NCBI GenBank assembly: GCA_022575985.1 | Contig: JAKSXM010000014.1 | Location: forward strand, 13,082,001-13,146,000 | Source: Anagrus nilaparvatae | Lineage: Eukaryota > Arthropoda > Insecta > Hymenoptera > Mymaridae | Length of the DNA: 64,000 nt | Reading direction: 5' to 3' | Shown: positions 52,601 through 63,769 of the stretch, piece by piece | How the letters are laid out: every line of letters starts with the position of its first letter | How positions within the stretch are numbered: position 1 is the stretch's first letter | Notes under the pieces: generated by a model | The model's input: the letters and a program-made list of their open reading frames with translations, nothing else | The model's database searches: none | Told to the model about the DNA's origin: nothing | Program-made: the position numbers and the translations under genes

Positions 52601-55600
52601 CACTAATGTATAAGTACAAAGAACTAAAAGAAACCTATGAGCAAAGCACCAGTACAATAAGGCATAAAGAGATTCCAATTCCAAGACATAAGAAAAAAAT
52701 AGCAACGAAAAATTACAATATTCAGGCAATAAAAATCTTTAACAAATTACCAACCCATCTAAAAACTCTTACTACTACAAGTAGAGATATCAAGAAAAAA
52801 ATAACATCACATATCACCCAAAAAAGTTGAAAATCTTCAACGACCAAAGCTCAAGTTAAATTATCTTTTGGACGTGTAAAATTTATATTTTATAAAACTA
52901 TTTCTCTAATATTTCATATTATTAAATTATTTTAATTATTAAGTTTTTAAATTTAAATAAATTAAAATATATTATGTTGTAATAAATTAAATTTTATATT
53001 TATATAAATTATATTATTACTTATGTACTTAAATTGACTATTTCATTGTTATGATATATTTAATTATTTTTAAATTTATATATTTTTTGTTTCCCTTTTT
53101 TATTTTATTAAAAAATTCAGTATTCAAGCACAGTACTCCTAGAAGGGCTTTTTTGGGACACACATTGTATATATAAACTAAAATACAGAAATACATCTAT
53201 CCTTATGTATGGATCAGTTATCTGGTCTCCTATAGTCAGAAATTTGATATATGACATTTAAAAAGTACAGCATCAATATTTTCGTATCTATGCATCAATC
53301 AAGAAAATTACATTTGATTATAGAGAACACAACTATCATGAACTAGCAAAATCAAGCCATATGATAACATTAAAATCGGCTAGAAATGTTAGTGAAATTA
53401 AATTTTTGTATAATATTTTAAATAATAATATAGATGCAATTGAAATTCTAGCTAAAATTGATTTTAGCGTTCCTGTAATCAAATTGAGAAACAGAAATAT
53501 ATTGCGAAAAATTCTTTTTACAGTTTCTTTTGAACTTAGAAATTCTAAACACAAATCATCCATTTTCAATATGTCTCAAACATATAATAGTATAAGCGAT
53601 AGGATTGATATTTTTGATCCATCAATGCTTAGATTCTTCAAAACAGTAAAAAAAAGTTAAGAAAACTTGAATAATACTGTATTTTGGTTTTAATCACTAA
53701 TTTAATTTTTAATTAATAAAATAATATTTATGTAGTAACTATATCAAAGATATATTCAATTAATGTGAGTTTAACAAATAAAGTTTATTATTTTTAGAAT
53801 TTAAATATACAATCTAATTATATAAAACTAATTTTAGCATAGAAGCTAAAGTACACTATATCATAAGAAATATTAGCCATAAGATACAATTTAAATTATA
53901 AGTCTCTTTATGCACAAAGTAAGTGCCATCATATTAAGAAAATGAAATTATTACATACTAATTTGTAAATTTTTGTAAGGGGTTTTATCCCCGTTGATTT
54001 TTGAATAAATAAAAAAAATAAATAAATAAAAAAATAAAAAAAATTGCAATATTTTTTTTCTTTTGGGACGTAGTATTTAATTTTTTTCTATGAAAGTACT
54101 AATATCTAGAATTATAGTTTTTACTAGGTAAAATAGACCATTAAGAATATTTTGTTATTGTTAATGAGGAATAGCTTGGCTGCGTTTTTTTTAGCTTTTT
54201 ACCTATGTTTATACATGGTAAAAATTGTTTGTGCAAAATGTATTGCATTATCTATCAACAGATACATAAACGGACAAAAATAAATAAAAAATGTGCGGTT
54301 CGTTTTCATTGAAATGCTGCGCAAAACACGTTTTATAGTAAAATATAGTCAAAATTTTTCAGACTTTCCAATAATAGACCTGAAATTTCCAGTTGAATTT
54401 CTGGATCCTCTCTACTATAGTATCCATAATGGATATTATGTTAATTATTATTTATTTATTATTTAAATTTATATTTATTATTTTAAAAAAAAAGTCCGAA
54501 AAATTTACGAACAAAATAATAAACCGTAAAAAATTAAATATTCATACAATAAAAATAAATAAAATAAATAAGCAACCTAAGAAAAAGCATTAAAAAAATG
54601 TGGTTATTGGAATGCCGTATATGTTACACCCGAAACGAGGTAACAACCTGTTCCGTGTAACGGGACAGTAAACTGGCCGATTCTGCGTAATGGGGCAGTA
54701 AAATGCCCAGTTCCGTGGAGTGGGGCATCAAATTAAATAAATTAATACATGAAAAATAAGAAAATTTTTAAGAAAAAAAATTTTTAATTGATTTTTTTTA
54801 AATTGAAAATACATTTTTTAAGTGATATTGATTAAATTATAAAATAAAAAATTTGTTTGACATATCAAATATTTTCATATTTTATTGAACCGTCTGATGA
54901 CTCTCCCATTCCGCGGAACCAGCCGTTGCCTTATTTCGGTCGTAAAATATACACTAATGCCTATACTAGGCCTAGCTTAGCATACTATTTAATATAAAAT
55001 TAAAATTTTTTTTTTCGACAACGTTGATGTTTTCCGTTCAATAAGAGAAAGAGGGAACATTTTGAACACACGCATCGATGGAGCATAAGTATATCTCACG
55101 CAACATTTTCTTCTTTTTTTATTATGTTTCTGATCGTATCTATTTGTTAAAAAATCTTTCAGAATTAGCTATACACAACATACCACGATTCATGAGGGAG
55201 AGTATTTTCCTCTTGCGCGGAGTGGGAGGGGATGACTGGTTCCCGTTGGATTGTGAAGATGCTGTCTCATCTACTCATTTGGCAGCGCATTGGGTAAATT
55301 ACTTGATGTGAATGAGTAAAACCTACTAATTTACCCATTTGAACGGACTATTTTTCCTTGAGATTAGTGGGTACGATCAACATTAGCGTTAACATTAACA
55401 TAACACTCCACGCGAACTACGCACTGGATGGACCAGAATTATTAAAATTTATAAATTTATAAGGAAAATTTATATATTATTTTATCATATAAAAATGTAA
55501 ATACTGATCAATGGACATAACATTACTCTTTACCCTTTACAGGGGTTGGCGCGCCGAGCGTATTATTATATATATTTCTATTAGCCACTGATGTAATAAC

Positions 55601-57489
55601 TGAATGTAGTAACTAAAAGAAGCTTGAACAGCTATTATATATGACAGAATCCTAGAACGGATAGTTGAGGGAAACAACGACTGCTTGTTAATCCTATGGA
55701 ATTGTAGCGAAGCTTTGTATTGCTGATCATTAATTATCCGTCTGGGTTCATATGCCTGTAATTTTTATGATTCAGTAAATTTTAGATAATACTTCGGGTA
55801 AAAAAAGGTTATTTTACAAAATATTGATTAACAACATATTTTGGGAAAAATCAAGTCGCAGGGGTCTAGGGGGGCGCTGCTGAGGCGTGTGAAGCGAGCC
55901 GGAGGTAGCTAGTTTATAAATATGTTTAGAAAGTAGAAATTCATGAAGGAATGTAAGGATTCCGAATGCATACAGTAAAAGCGAATATTATTTAACTAGA
56001 TCTTGGGGAATTTTCGTTTTACTGAGGAAAACTGAATTTCTTCAGGTAAGTGTTTTTAAACTCGTATTTTTTTTCAAAAACTTTGAAGAAACAATTTTTT
56101 ACAAAAAAAAAAAAAAATTACACTTTTTTGTCAAATAATTTAATAATAGTAGTACATTAATAGAATACACCATGCTCCAAACGTTATCTTTCTATATAAA
56201 ATTTAAAAGATTATAAATTCAGTTTCTATTTTTATTTTGTATTCAATTAATTATTATTGAATTATTTAAGTCTTTTTTAACCTTTTATGAAAAAATTAAT
56301 TAATTATGTCATTTTATACAGAAAATTTTATTTTTAATATTTTTTATTTTCGAAGTTGCAAATCTGTTACTTTTGACGTAGCACTTTACCCCTTCAACAC
56401 ACGTCAGCATTAATTGTATGATAATTTTTTATTAAGTACGATTAATTTACGAAGTTTTAAATTTTAATAAAATTATGAGAAAGACTCGCTTAATTAAGAC
56501 TGTTAATTTTTATGCAACAATTAATGTAAAATAAAACATACGTTTAGTGTGGAATCACTTTCACTTAGGGAAAAGCTGAGATTGTCGACATACTTAGAAG
56601 GTGGATAAGATATTCTTTTACGATTATCATCAAATTCTTCATCTTCTTTTGACTCTAAAAAACAATATGTATATTTGAATCTAATACTTCTGCAATTTGC
56701 AATTGTCAATTAAATTAAAAAAAATAACAATTGTGAAAAAAATATACATCAGATTATGCTATAAGTATATAAAATATATCTTTTAAATAATATTTACAGT
56801 TTCTCATTTTATGTTTTCTAAATAAGGAAACTAAAAATAATGTTTACTTTACCTTACGTCATTTATTTCAAATCCTTCGTAAAAAGCCCTATCTAAAAAA
56901 AAATAGCATTTTCATGTAGCCTTCCCCCTTAAAACACTTTTTGAACTAAATATACATTGATTACGATCAATAATTATTATGCTGATATCACATCTCGTAT
57001 AATATATAATAATTGTTACAATGAAATGTAAGAAAAAAGTATACTTTCGAATATATTATTTACATATTTAAAATGATCCCCATTTTAAAAAGTCCTTTGA
57101 AAAAATAATAACATGCAAAGAATTTTTTTTCAAATAAATTATTTTTATTTTCCTTACTTGAAGTTTGTATTTGAATTATTGTAGACAATTTTTTAAAAAT
57201 AGATTTTTTTCTTTACTTTACCTCCAAGAGCCAAAATCCTAATCGCCCGGAAACCATAATGTTTATGATTTTCAGTACATTCTTTTGAACACCTAGAAAC
57301 TTCACACGCGTAAACATTTGCTTCCTTCCTAAATTCTTTTTTATTTGTGAAAGTTACTTTCTTGAGTTTTTCATCTTTTTTCAATGGAATTAAACGTATT
57401 TTTGAAGTTTCAACGATTTCTGGTTTTTTAGAATCAAACAAGACTTTTGCATGTGATATTATCTGTAGTATTTCTTCGTTATTTGCCAT
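40482..57489 (-). CDS. Eight-exon nuclear-type protein with C/H zinc module and BEN-like C-terminus
   Basis: Exons: 57489-57222, 56654-56542, 47122-46557, 46479-46385, 44536-44354, 42879-42579, 42511-42301, 40645-40482. ATG is at 57489, TAA at 40484. Donors are GT and acceptors AG; phases close at every junction except exon 5 to exon 6. There the donor leaves phase 1 and exon 6 needs phase 2, so a small exon or another splice site has been missed, or the copy is damaged. Exon 1 has a C-X4-C-X3-C cluster; exons 2-3 are acidic then strongly basic; exon 5 has a C/H zinc module; exons 6-8 resemble a BEN domain (DNA/chromatin binding in animal repressors). The 9.4-kb intron 2 carries nested LINEs and satellites. 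It is a cellular-type gene, with the role inferred from domains only. Confidence 0.6.
42301..42511 (-). CDS. Exon 7 of the BEN-like gene
   Basis: The acceptor is TTTTTTTTAG and the donor is G|GTAGGT at 42300. It codes for IYLGLNMIAPAGVW, IGTVLRIFAKLCWRDTIKS and KKKFEPERLSWIE, matching the order of BEN-domain features (start strand with a Gly, helix with a paired Leu, L-X-P-X-(K/R)-(L/V) helix). Phase 0 in, phase 1 out. Confidence 0.65.
42579..42879 (-). CDS. Exon 6 of the BEN-like gene
   Basis: The frame is open throughout, with acidic VEQIDDDLSTPFEESVEEE and LKGLSLLDEYQNEKYGNLK at the 3' end; donor AAA|GTAATG. The acceptor (TTGGAG) has a poor pyrimidine tract, and its phase does not match exon 5. 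Confidence 0.5.
43250..43385. repeat. Palindromic element with GGATAGACCTAGGTCTATCC
   Basis: A perfect 20-bp palindrome at the left is followed by GGATAAACCTATGACTATCC, whose near-complement GGATAGTCCTAGGTTTATCC lies about 80 bp to the right. It is a non-coding foldback in intron 5 of the BEN-like gene. Confidence 0.65.
44354..44536 (-). CDS. Exon 5 of the BEN-like gene (C/H zinc module)
   Basis: The acceptor is TTATAG and the donor CCAG|GTGAAA. Residues CRACN, CIDCYHRTHATH and GFGVDVQCYAC give the order C2-C2-H2-C2 seen in zinc modules of several domesticated-transposase-type proteins. Without the donor the frame would stop 7 codons later. Confidence 0.6.
46385..46479 (-). CDS. Exon 4 of the BEN-like gene
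   Basis: 95 bp with acceptor TTGTAG and donor AGAG|GTAATC. It completes Met from exon 3 and codes for KVDLMTKYKITSSMTRAERN; phase 2 in, phase 1 out, both matching its neighbours. Confidence 0.6.
46557..47122 (-). CDS. Exon 3 of the BEN-like gene (acidic/basic region)
   Basis: The acceptor ATTTTAG precedes 47122 and the donor is GATAT|GTAAAA. It codes for a Ser/Thr/Asp-rich stretch, a Glu-only block, then KKRRKRIKRAVGKKTKEK, a likely nuclear signal, and a helical tail. Phase 0 in, phase 2 out. Confidence 0.65.
47380..48380. repeat. Satellite-like array 1 (unit roughly 135 bp) and microsatellite
   Basis: From about 47740 five diverged units share TTTTTGG, GTAGTACCTAATTTTTTTC, GGAGTAC, ACTCGATATCT and CTGATACTTAATTTTTTC. 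A (TG)n/(TATG)n microsatellite lies at 47560-47625. Isolated units recur at 54040-54140, 57545-57900 (inverted) and 61195-61720. Confidence 0.65.
48385..48795 (+). pseudogene. Decayed LINE RT fragment, 5' part of an interrupted copy
   Basis: Frames read SGVPQRSNLAPIVYN (the GVPQGS-type RT block), a YADD-region remnant and HINFITSKAKKQLYLLKKKL / SLYLMYNAHI, with many stops. It continues after the nested element at about 53130. A G5C10 run occurs at about 48518-48531. Confidence 0.6.
48800..50090 (+). pseudogene. Nested LINE ORF1 remnant
   Basis: The N-terminal Cys/His cluster (GCCKKECATAFC) is followed, in shifted frames, by the rest of a PHD-like finger. An ORF at 49227-49601 has the RNA-binding-like middle (MTYATALTKKRQNNIPEII). 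The knuckle CYKCSENGHKSINC with CAKCSKKH lies at 49860-49950. At least three frame breaks separate them. Confidence 0.65.
50521..52830 (+). pseudogene. Nested LINE ORF2 remnant (EN-RT)
   Basis: It opens with an endonuclease remnant (NITSLNAN, IIGDFNIDT at about 50990). A deletion of about 0.5 kb relative to the intact LINE follows, joining at MWKFINTKLG (51092). RT blocks are NYRPIALISNIAK, FWDLSKAFDTVDHQ and VPQGSILGPVLF. A MITE at 51971-52057 splits the block before the YADD region (SYADDTVIF-like, in another frame). The C-terminal part 52408-52830 (WGGGYKN, FNKLPTHLK) ends the ORF. Confidence 0.75.
51971..52057. mobile_element. 87-bp MITE inside the nested LINE RT
   Basis: CAGGGTGGAATTT and CCGCGG on the left are matched by CCGCGG and GTTCCACCTG on the right, with TATA on each side. 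It interrupts an RT reading frame that resumes after it. Confidence 0.7.
53130..53660 (+). pseudogene. Decayed LINE RT C-terminal part, 3' half of the interrupted copy
   Basis: The frame reads TSILMYGSVIWSPIVR and continues through one stop into KSARNVSEIKFLYNILNN and PSMLRFFKT, the usual end of L2/jockey-like ORF2 proteins. It aligns as the continuation of 48385-48795. Confidence 0.6.
53661..55000. other. AT-rich DNA, one satellite unit and short GC-richer repeats
   Basis: No gene is seen. A unit of satellite 1 lies at 54040-54140. At about 54640-54735 three imperfect units of about 30 bp (GTTCCGTGTAACGGGACAGT type) stand in tandem, GC-richer than their surroundings; a related short piece is near 54900. 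Confidence 0.5.
55001..56541. other. Intron sequence with a GC-richer island, no supported gene
   Basis: 55020-55320 has a more balanced base composition and a 77-codon ORF (55078-55311), but with no recognisable motif or splice site I do not call it coding. The rest is AT-rich. Confidence 0.4.
56542..56654 (-). CDS. Exon 2 of the BEN-like gene
   Basis: The acceptor is TTTTTAG and the donor AAAC|GTATGT. It codes for KEDEEFDDNRKRISYPPSK and SFSLSESDSTLN; phase 1 in, phase 0 out, both matching. Confidence 0.6.
57222..57489 (-). CDS. Exon 1 of the BEN-like gene
   Basis: ATG at 57489 (context TTAGATGGC) opens 89 codons to donor GGAG|GTAAAG. It contains ACEVSRCSKECTENHKH, a small Cys/His cluster, and two Lys-rich segments. 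Confidence 0.6.
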
Positions 57490-57544
57490 CTAAATAAATT
57501 AATTTTGATATATTTTATATTTTCGCAAATTCAAAACGTATACG

Positions 57545-57900
57545 CACTGCGTCCAAAAAGAAGAAAAATAATGGTGTTTTTTTTACTTTTTTTCGTGTGA
57601 AAAATTTTGAAAAAATTAAGTATCAGATCCAATAAAACTGTAAAAAAATCGAGTAAAAATAAATGTTTCTAAAATTATTAGTTTCTATGACAAAAATTTG
57701 GTTGTACTACCTCCAAAAAAAAAATAAAATTGGGTGATTCTTTATACTTTTTGAAGGCAAACATTTTCATGAAATTAATTATTTATCAGATACGAAATCT
57801 AGAGTAAAAACGATATTTATTTATATTAGCACATAAATAGAAAAAAATGAGGTAGGTACTACATTCTTTTTTATAATTATGAAAAATTTAAGTTTAAGGT
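57545..57900. repeat. Satellite 1 units, inverted orientation
   Basis: TTGAAAAAATTAAGTATCAG, ATCGAGTAAAAAT and GTACTACCTCC are the complements of the blocks in the 47.7-48.4 kb array; about 2.5 units. Confidence 0.6.
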
Positions 57901-57924
57901 GTTTCTCAAATTTATACTTTCAAA

Positions 57925-58605
57925 GACTAATTTTTTTGGACTGAACATGCGCGAGAAATCATTAAAATAAGTTTTTTTTTTTCAAATTGAATTTTCTCAA
58001 AAATATATAGTTCAACAAATCTTCTAGTTGGGCTTAAATTCCTGAAACTTTAAATTTTTTGAAGAAAAAGAAATATCGAGGAAATTTTACATTCTAGTAC
58101 CAATTTTAGTCTTTTGGACGGTTTGCGAACAAAGGACAAAATTTCCAATTTAAATTTAAAATTTAGAATATTTTTTATAATAATTATTTTGTTTAAATGT
58201 GTTTTAAAAAAATGTTATATAATAAAGTTTAACCTTGAAATTTGCTTGAAATAATTATATTACCATGCGAATCATTTTAAAAGCACTAAAATTGGTACCC
58301 CTATGTGAAATTTCCCAAAAAATGGAATATTTGGTATGATTTTTATTTGGTTAAGTGACTGTGCTGGAAATTTGAAATTTGTAAAAAATTAATTTTTAAA
58401 AGCTGTTATTTTTAGGTATCTCTCTGTCAAATCAAGCCCATCAACATTTTTTTTTTTTTTTTAAATAAAATTTTCCGGCAAAATTTTAGCTTAACTAGAA
58501 GACTTTTGAACTATATGTTTTTGAAAAATTTAAATATTAAAAATAAAACATATTTTAATGATTTCTCGCGCGTGCACAGTCCAAAAAATTTTTTAGACCT
58601 CGGAA
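57925..58605. repeat. Foldback element of about 680 bp
   Basis: CTAATTTTTTTGGACTGAAC with GCGCGAGAAATCATTAAAAT on the left is complementary to ATTTTAATGATTTCTCGCGC with CAGTCCAAAAAATTTTTTAG on the right; arms are about 115 bp. No coding capacity. Confidence 0.65.
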
Positions 58606-59156
58606 TCGAATTCTACGGGAAATTTCTTATGGGGACTTAAAATGAAATAATTTTTCACGTTAATATAAGCCCTTGACAGAAAAAAGAGAGAAAAAGAAGA
58701 CAAGTTTACACTCTTTTTTTTTTAATCTTAAAACACAAAAATGGCTGTAACAAATCGATAATTGAACCTATGGAGCTAAAAATTTGCATAAAAGCTTATT
58801 TTTCACAGTACTTTCAAAAAGAATACTTTGACACCGGTTTTAAGACCCAACTATAACATTATGTACGTTACATTTGAAAATATCCATATTACATTTAAAT
58901 AAAAAATTAGAATAATTATAATTATATATTTAATAATTATATGCAAAATAAAATTACATTCAAATACCCATATTACATTTAAAAATACCCATATAAAAAA
59001 AAATGATGATTTTGTGACTCGAAAAATAGTATTAAATTTTCCTAAAATTATTTCAAAAATAAGCCATGTTTTTTATTTTCTTATGTTCACTTCTTTTTTA
59101 CTTTATTTGTTTAAATTAGGTTATAAAATATAAATTAAAAATAAAAAATTTAATTA

Positions 59157-60750
59157 AGAGCCCCATTCAAGCCTATTTTTTTATTTTCGAAACCTGAAAA
59201 CTGATATATTAATGTATGAATGTTTCTATTTGCTACTTATAGATTCATTGACTGTTTTAAAATTCATTGTATCAGAATAAACTGGCAGAAATTAATAAAT
59301 TACTAAGTGTTATTGCAATTCATTGTTGCCATGATATTGCTCTTTGCGCTATTATATTCATTTTATTTTATTTTATTTTAGCACCTAATTGTAAAAGGTT
59401 TAACAGAGTATATTTACAGCAGAGGTGGATAAAAATGTTTTATAAGTATAATGATTTATACTTATAAAATGTCATTTCTCCTAAAAGATCAGGTTTTAAT
59501 ATGCTTTTTTCTAGCTATCGCTGTGAATTTTGGAAATTTTGGTCTCTAAAATACCAATTTTTGTTTCATTCATAAAATTGATGTAAAGACGTTTTAAAAA
59601 AAATCCAAAACCCATGATCGATCGCAAATTCCGGTTGTTCTACTCTAAATGATTTTTTTCTGGTTCTTATCATTATTTTCTTTTATAGGAAAAAGTTATA
59701 TAGACAATTCTCAAATTTTCACCATTTTGGTCGCAAAATAGGGATAGCAAATATTGTAATTTTCCAATACCCATTATAATTAACGAATTTGTAATGAGTA
59801 ATAAGAAATAATAATGATACATTAATAATATTACTAACCATTACTTTTTATAATGGTTAATGGCCGAAAACTATTAACCATTACAAAAAGTAATGGTTAA
59901 TGGCTAAGAGTCCATTACCATTACAAAAAAATGTAATGGGCTGTAGTTAGGTGTAATATTACAAAACATTCGAGTAACTAAGTAGAAAAATAATTTAGTC
60001 TGCATAATAGTATTGTAATTGGTTATTGTAATTTAACTGTTTGATAATTTTTTAAGCATAATCTGATTTGTGAAGTTACCAGTTTCTTGTTAATAAAAAA
60101 AATGTTCAAAAATGAAGGTTTTAAATGATAAGGTAAATATTGTTCAAATAATTAATCTGATGACTTCCAAAACAGAAAATTTGGGTTCGGCAGATCAAAT
60201 TACGTAAAATTTATTTGTTCCCTTTTTAAAATTTTCAAAATTGTTAGCTTTTGCCCTAAAATTATGGCCAATTTTATAATAATTTGTTAATAAAAATTAA
60301 TTTGTCACTTTTGGTTGAGATGGACCCCGGAATCAGTTTCAGCAGAACAAAAAACATTAAGAAAACCCACTTTCATCCATAAGCAGGACGTATGTCCAGG
60401 AACGGTATTCTGTAGCAGCAGAGAATAGTTTCTCTCTGGTAGCAGCTTTACTAATATGGCACAAACAGCTTCTTAATATTGAGGAAAAAGGATGAGAATG
60501 TTTTTTTAAACATAGAATATTTATATGCAAAGTAGCTTTTTTGATATTTTTTTTACTAGAGCTAATTTCTCTTTCTAGAAGAGTTCTCATTTTATATAAG
60601 TATAAACCACTGCTCATTCCCAGAGCATGATTCGAAGACTCAATTTGAAAGCCTATGTACATTTTATATGAAATTACTCTTATATAATAATTTTAAAATA
60701 TATCAGTATTCAGGTTTAGAAAATAAAGAAATAGGCTTGAATGGGGCTCT
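59157..60750. mobile_element. 1.6-kb TIR element with TA duplication
   Basis: AGAGCCCCATTCAAGCCTAT at the left and ATAGGCTTGAATGGGGCTCT at the right are perfect inverted termini of 20 bp, extending imperfectly to about 55 bp (GAAACCTGAAAACTGATATA). TA flanks both ends. The interior has a run of AATGGTTAATGG repeats (59760-59945) and one 101-codon minus-strand ORF (60357-60662), unrecognised. It is non-autonomous, or its gene has decayed. Confidence 0.75.
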
Positions 60751-60839
60751 TAGTTTAAATTTTTATTTTTAAACTATATTTTATAAAATAATTTACATAA
60801 ATAAACTAAAAAAGATAGTATTTCGTATATATGCAGTAG

Positions 60840-60960
60840 AGCGTGTCTTTTTTTTTCGAGTTTTTTTTGCTCCCCCCCTTTTTTTTTATTGGTCATAAAA
60901 ACCCTCCAGCTCCATGGATTTTGGTTTTTGACTTTAAAAACCGGTTGTAATATTTTAGCA
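60840..60960. repeat. Truncated terminus of the foldback family
   Basis: GCGTGTCTTTTTTTTTCGAG, GCTCCCCCC, TTGGTCATAAAAACCCTCC and AGCTCCATGGATTTTGG match the ends of the 1.4-kb foldback elements in order. Confidence 0.7.
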
Positions 60961-61194
60961 TTAAAAATTAAAAAACACACCATAGTTTTGAATCATTTTG
61001 GATCTAGTAATGCTAAAATCTAATTATACAGCATAAAAAAGGCAGGAGCATTCGATGATCCGGCAATTATTTGAATCAGGTGAAATATTTTTTTAAGTTG
61101 GCTATTTTTATTTTTATTTTATACAAAAATAAGATTCAATAAAATATGCAGAATAAATAAAATAAAATAAAATACATAAAATAGAAGGTATAAC

Positions 61195-61720
61195 CACATT
61201 TTTTTATTAGAAAGTAACAATATTTAGAGATATCGTTTTTGCACTATTTTTCTAGAAACTGATGCACAATTTTGAAAAAATTAATTTTTTTAAAATTTTT
61301 TTACATTAATAATTAACAAAATCAATAATATTTTTTATTTATTTTATATTTTTATTTAAGTAAAAATTTTAGAAATAACGTGTTTACTTTATTTCTCGGG
61401 TCTGATATCTTATTTTTTTGTAAATTTAAAAATTTTTGTCCTTACAATTTTTTCATTAAATAATAAAAAAAAACAACCAAAATTCTTCTGGGACCTAGTA
61501 CTAAATTTTTTTATTTAAAATTAATAATTTTATAAATATTGATTTTATTAATTGATTTCCTAGATTTGATACCTTAATTATCGAAATTATTTTTCCTACA
61601 TTTTTTTGTATCAAAAATGAAAAAAAAAAATTATTTATTTTCATTTTAAAAGCAATACCTAATTTTTCCCACGGGTATTTTGGTTTTAAGTTATTAAATT
61701 TCTCGTATTTTTCTTACCTT
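61195..61720. repeat. Satellite 1 units, diverged
   Basis: Blocks such as ATTTAGAGATATCG, TCTGATATCTTATTTTTTTG and GACCTAGTACTAAATTTTTTT repeat about every 130-150 bp, about 3-4 units, related to the 47.7 kb array. Confidence 0.55.
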
Positions 61721-61739
61721 AGATTTTTATGAAAAAAAT

Positions 61740-62575
61740 TATAACCGGATTCGAGCTCAGAGGAAAAAAAATTACCGTAAATATATATATATATAATATA
61801 AAATTAGTATATTTACTAAAAATATCTGTATCGGAGTTAGTTATTTGTAATTTGGAACTTCGGCTAAGAAATTCAGGTAAACATGTCTCTGGCCCAAATT
61901 CGACATTCAATAATAAATAATTTCAATTTTTACAAAAAATTTTTACGGAATTTCACGGTTTTGGGTTTAATAAATTGAAATTTGCAAACTTGGCCAAGAA
62001 ATTTGGATGCTCAATACCCTAAAACTCCATGGACCGCAGTCAAAAATAATCAATAAAAATTATCAAAATAATAGTATGTTTACCAAAAATTTTGATTTTG
62101 GAGTCAGTGATTTTTAATTCTGAAATTTGGCTAAAAAATTAGTGTCAGCATGTCCCTGAAACCCTAACGCCACAGTCAAGAATAATTAATTATTAAAAAT
62201 ATTAGCAGTTTTACCGAAAATATCGGTTTTAGGGTCAAGGTCAGGTTAGATTTGTGAAATGAAAATTTGGCTAAGAAATTCGAGTAAGGAATTCAAATTC
62301 AGCATTTCCGTTAATCCCATGTGCTGAACTCGAGAATAATTAATTTAAATTTTTAAAAATAATATTTTTACCGAATTTTGCTGTTCCAGGGTACATTATT
62401 TAGATTTCCGGCTAAAAAATTCTGGATCAGCATGCCCCTGAACCCCACGTTTCGTAATCAAGAATAATTAATTAAAATAATTAAAACTGATATTTTTAAC
62501 GAATTTCGCGTTTTCGGGGTCAGTTATTCGTAATTTTTGAAAATTATAACCAGATACGAGCTCAGCGTACTTAAA
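61740..62575. repeat. Satellite-like array 2 (unit about 130 bp)
   Basis: Six or so diverged direct units share TTGGCTAAGAAATTC, CAGCATGTCCCTGAA, CAAGAATAATTAATT, TTTTTACCGAA and GGGTCAGTTATTTGTAATT. The family is distinct from satellite 1. Confidence 0.7.
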
Positions 62576-63760
62576 AACTCCAAACATATACAAAATATAT
62601 ATATACAAAAAATATATATATATATACACAAAATTTGGACTTATTTTAAAAATTTTAAATTTTATTGATGGAAGTCAAATAGAAGTCATAGAAGTCTTCA
62701 AAACTTCGAAGTTCAGTAACCCTTGTTCAGTAACTAAGTAAATCACGATTGTAACGACCATCATGGTGATATCTTTATTAACAAAGAGGATAAAAGTTTT
62801 TTTCTACATCAAGCCTGACATCAAATCAAAGTAGTACCGTAATTTTTATTAAATTTATATTTAATGATAAGAACTCTTATATATATATTTTTTTGTGGTG
62901 ACGTTATGCTTAATTATTTGAACGAGAGCTCTAGTATATTACGGTGTCACTTTATTTCTCAGATATCATATACATAAAATAGTTGCAAAAATTATCAACC
63001 AGTATTAATATTTGTGATTGCTTAAATTACCATACGGTCAATAATTTGGCAGCGTTTTTAACTCTTGAAGATGGCTGAATGAAAGCAGTTTTTTTTAAGT
63101 ATCAGGCAATTAGAGACTACATAAAATATTATTTTTGACCAACAAAATACAGTTGAAATAAAAGCAAAAGTTATAAATTAATCTCCATAAAACATGACTG
63201 TGCTTTCCCAAGATCTGAATAATTTTCCCTTCGCTCAAAAGTTACAAAATAAATTTTTTTTTCAAATCAGCAAATTTCTTTTACAATTAAATTAAAAATG
63301 AAAGATTTAATTTTTGGCCACAATTAATATTTTACTTAGCCTCTTTTTGGTCAATACCGAAAAAAATCCTGACAACCAGCCCTCTCAATGTCTAATCTAT
63401 TATTCTTAGACAGGCGAGTATTTCAGAATGAACTCTACATTAGGGGTTGACAAGTCTGTTATAATGTCGGTCTTAAAATCATTCAAAAAAATATTGCATT
63501 TTGATTTATGAAATTTGTTGCTTTTATTAAATTAGAATTGCACGGCTATATAAAAATTGTATATTTTATAAATAAAAAAAAATTTTTATCGTAATTTTAA
63601 GAATTTTAATTACTGGTCCTAATTCATAATAAAAAAAACTAAAGAAATTTATTTTTTATATAACGAAGACTAAAAGAAATTCTAGGATCTTATACATTTT
63701 TTTTTTATTTATTTTTGCAGAAAAAAAGATCGATACAACGATCAATGTTTGTATACATAT
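62576..63760. other. AT-rich intergenic DNA
   Basis: A TATATA-rich microsatellite lies at about 62590-62635; otherwise no gene or repeat is supported. Confidence 0.5.
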
Positions 63761-63769
63761 AGTTTGCCA

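Larger units (their letters stand above)
48800..53125 (+). mobile_element. Decayed CR1-like LINE nested in another LINE
   Basis: It has the same order and the same kinds of motif as the intact LINE at 28-33 kb but is broken by stops, frameshifts and an internal deletion. It ends in an AT-rich 3' region and is inserted into the LINE fragment at 48385-48795 / 53130-53660, both within intron 2 of the BEN-like gene. Confidence 0.7.

Noticed and set aside
55078..55311. 77-codon ORF in a GC-richer patch
   Set aside because: No motif, splice site or homology recognised; left as unexplained.
61729..61920. 63-codon ORFs on both strands
   Set aside because: They lie within the satellite 2 array and its edge; open by chance in AT-rich repeats.
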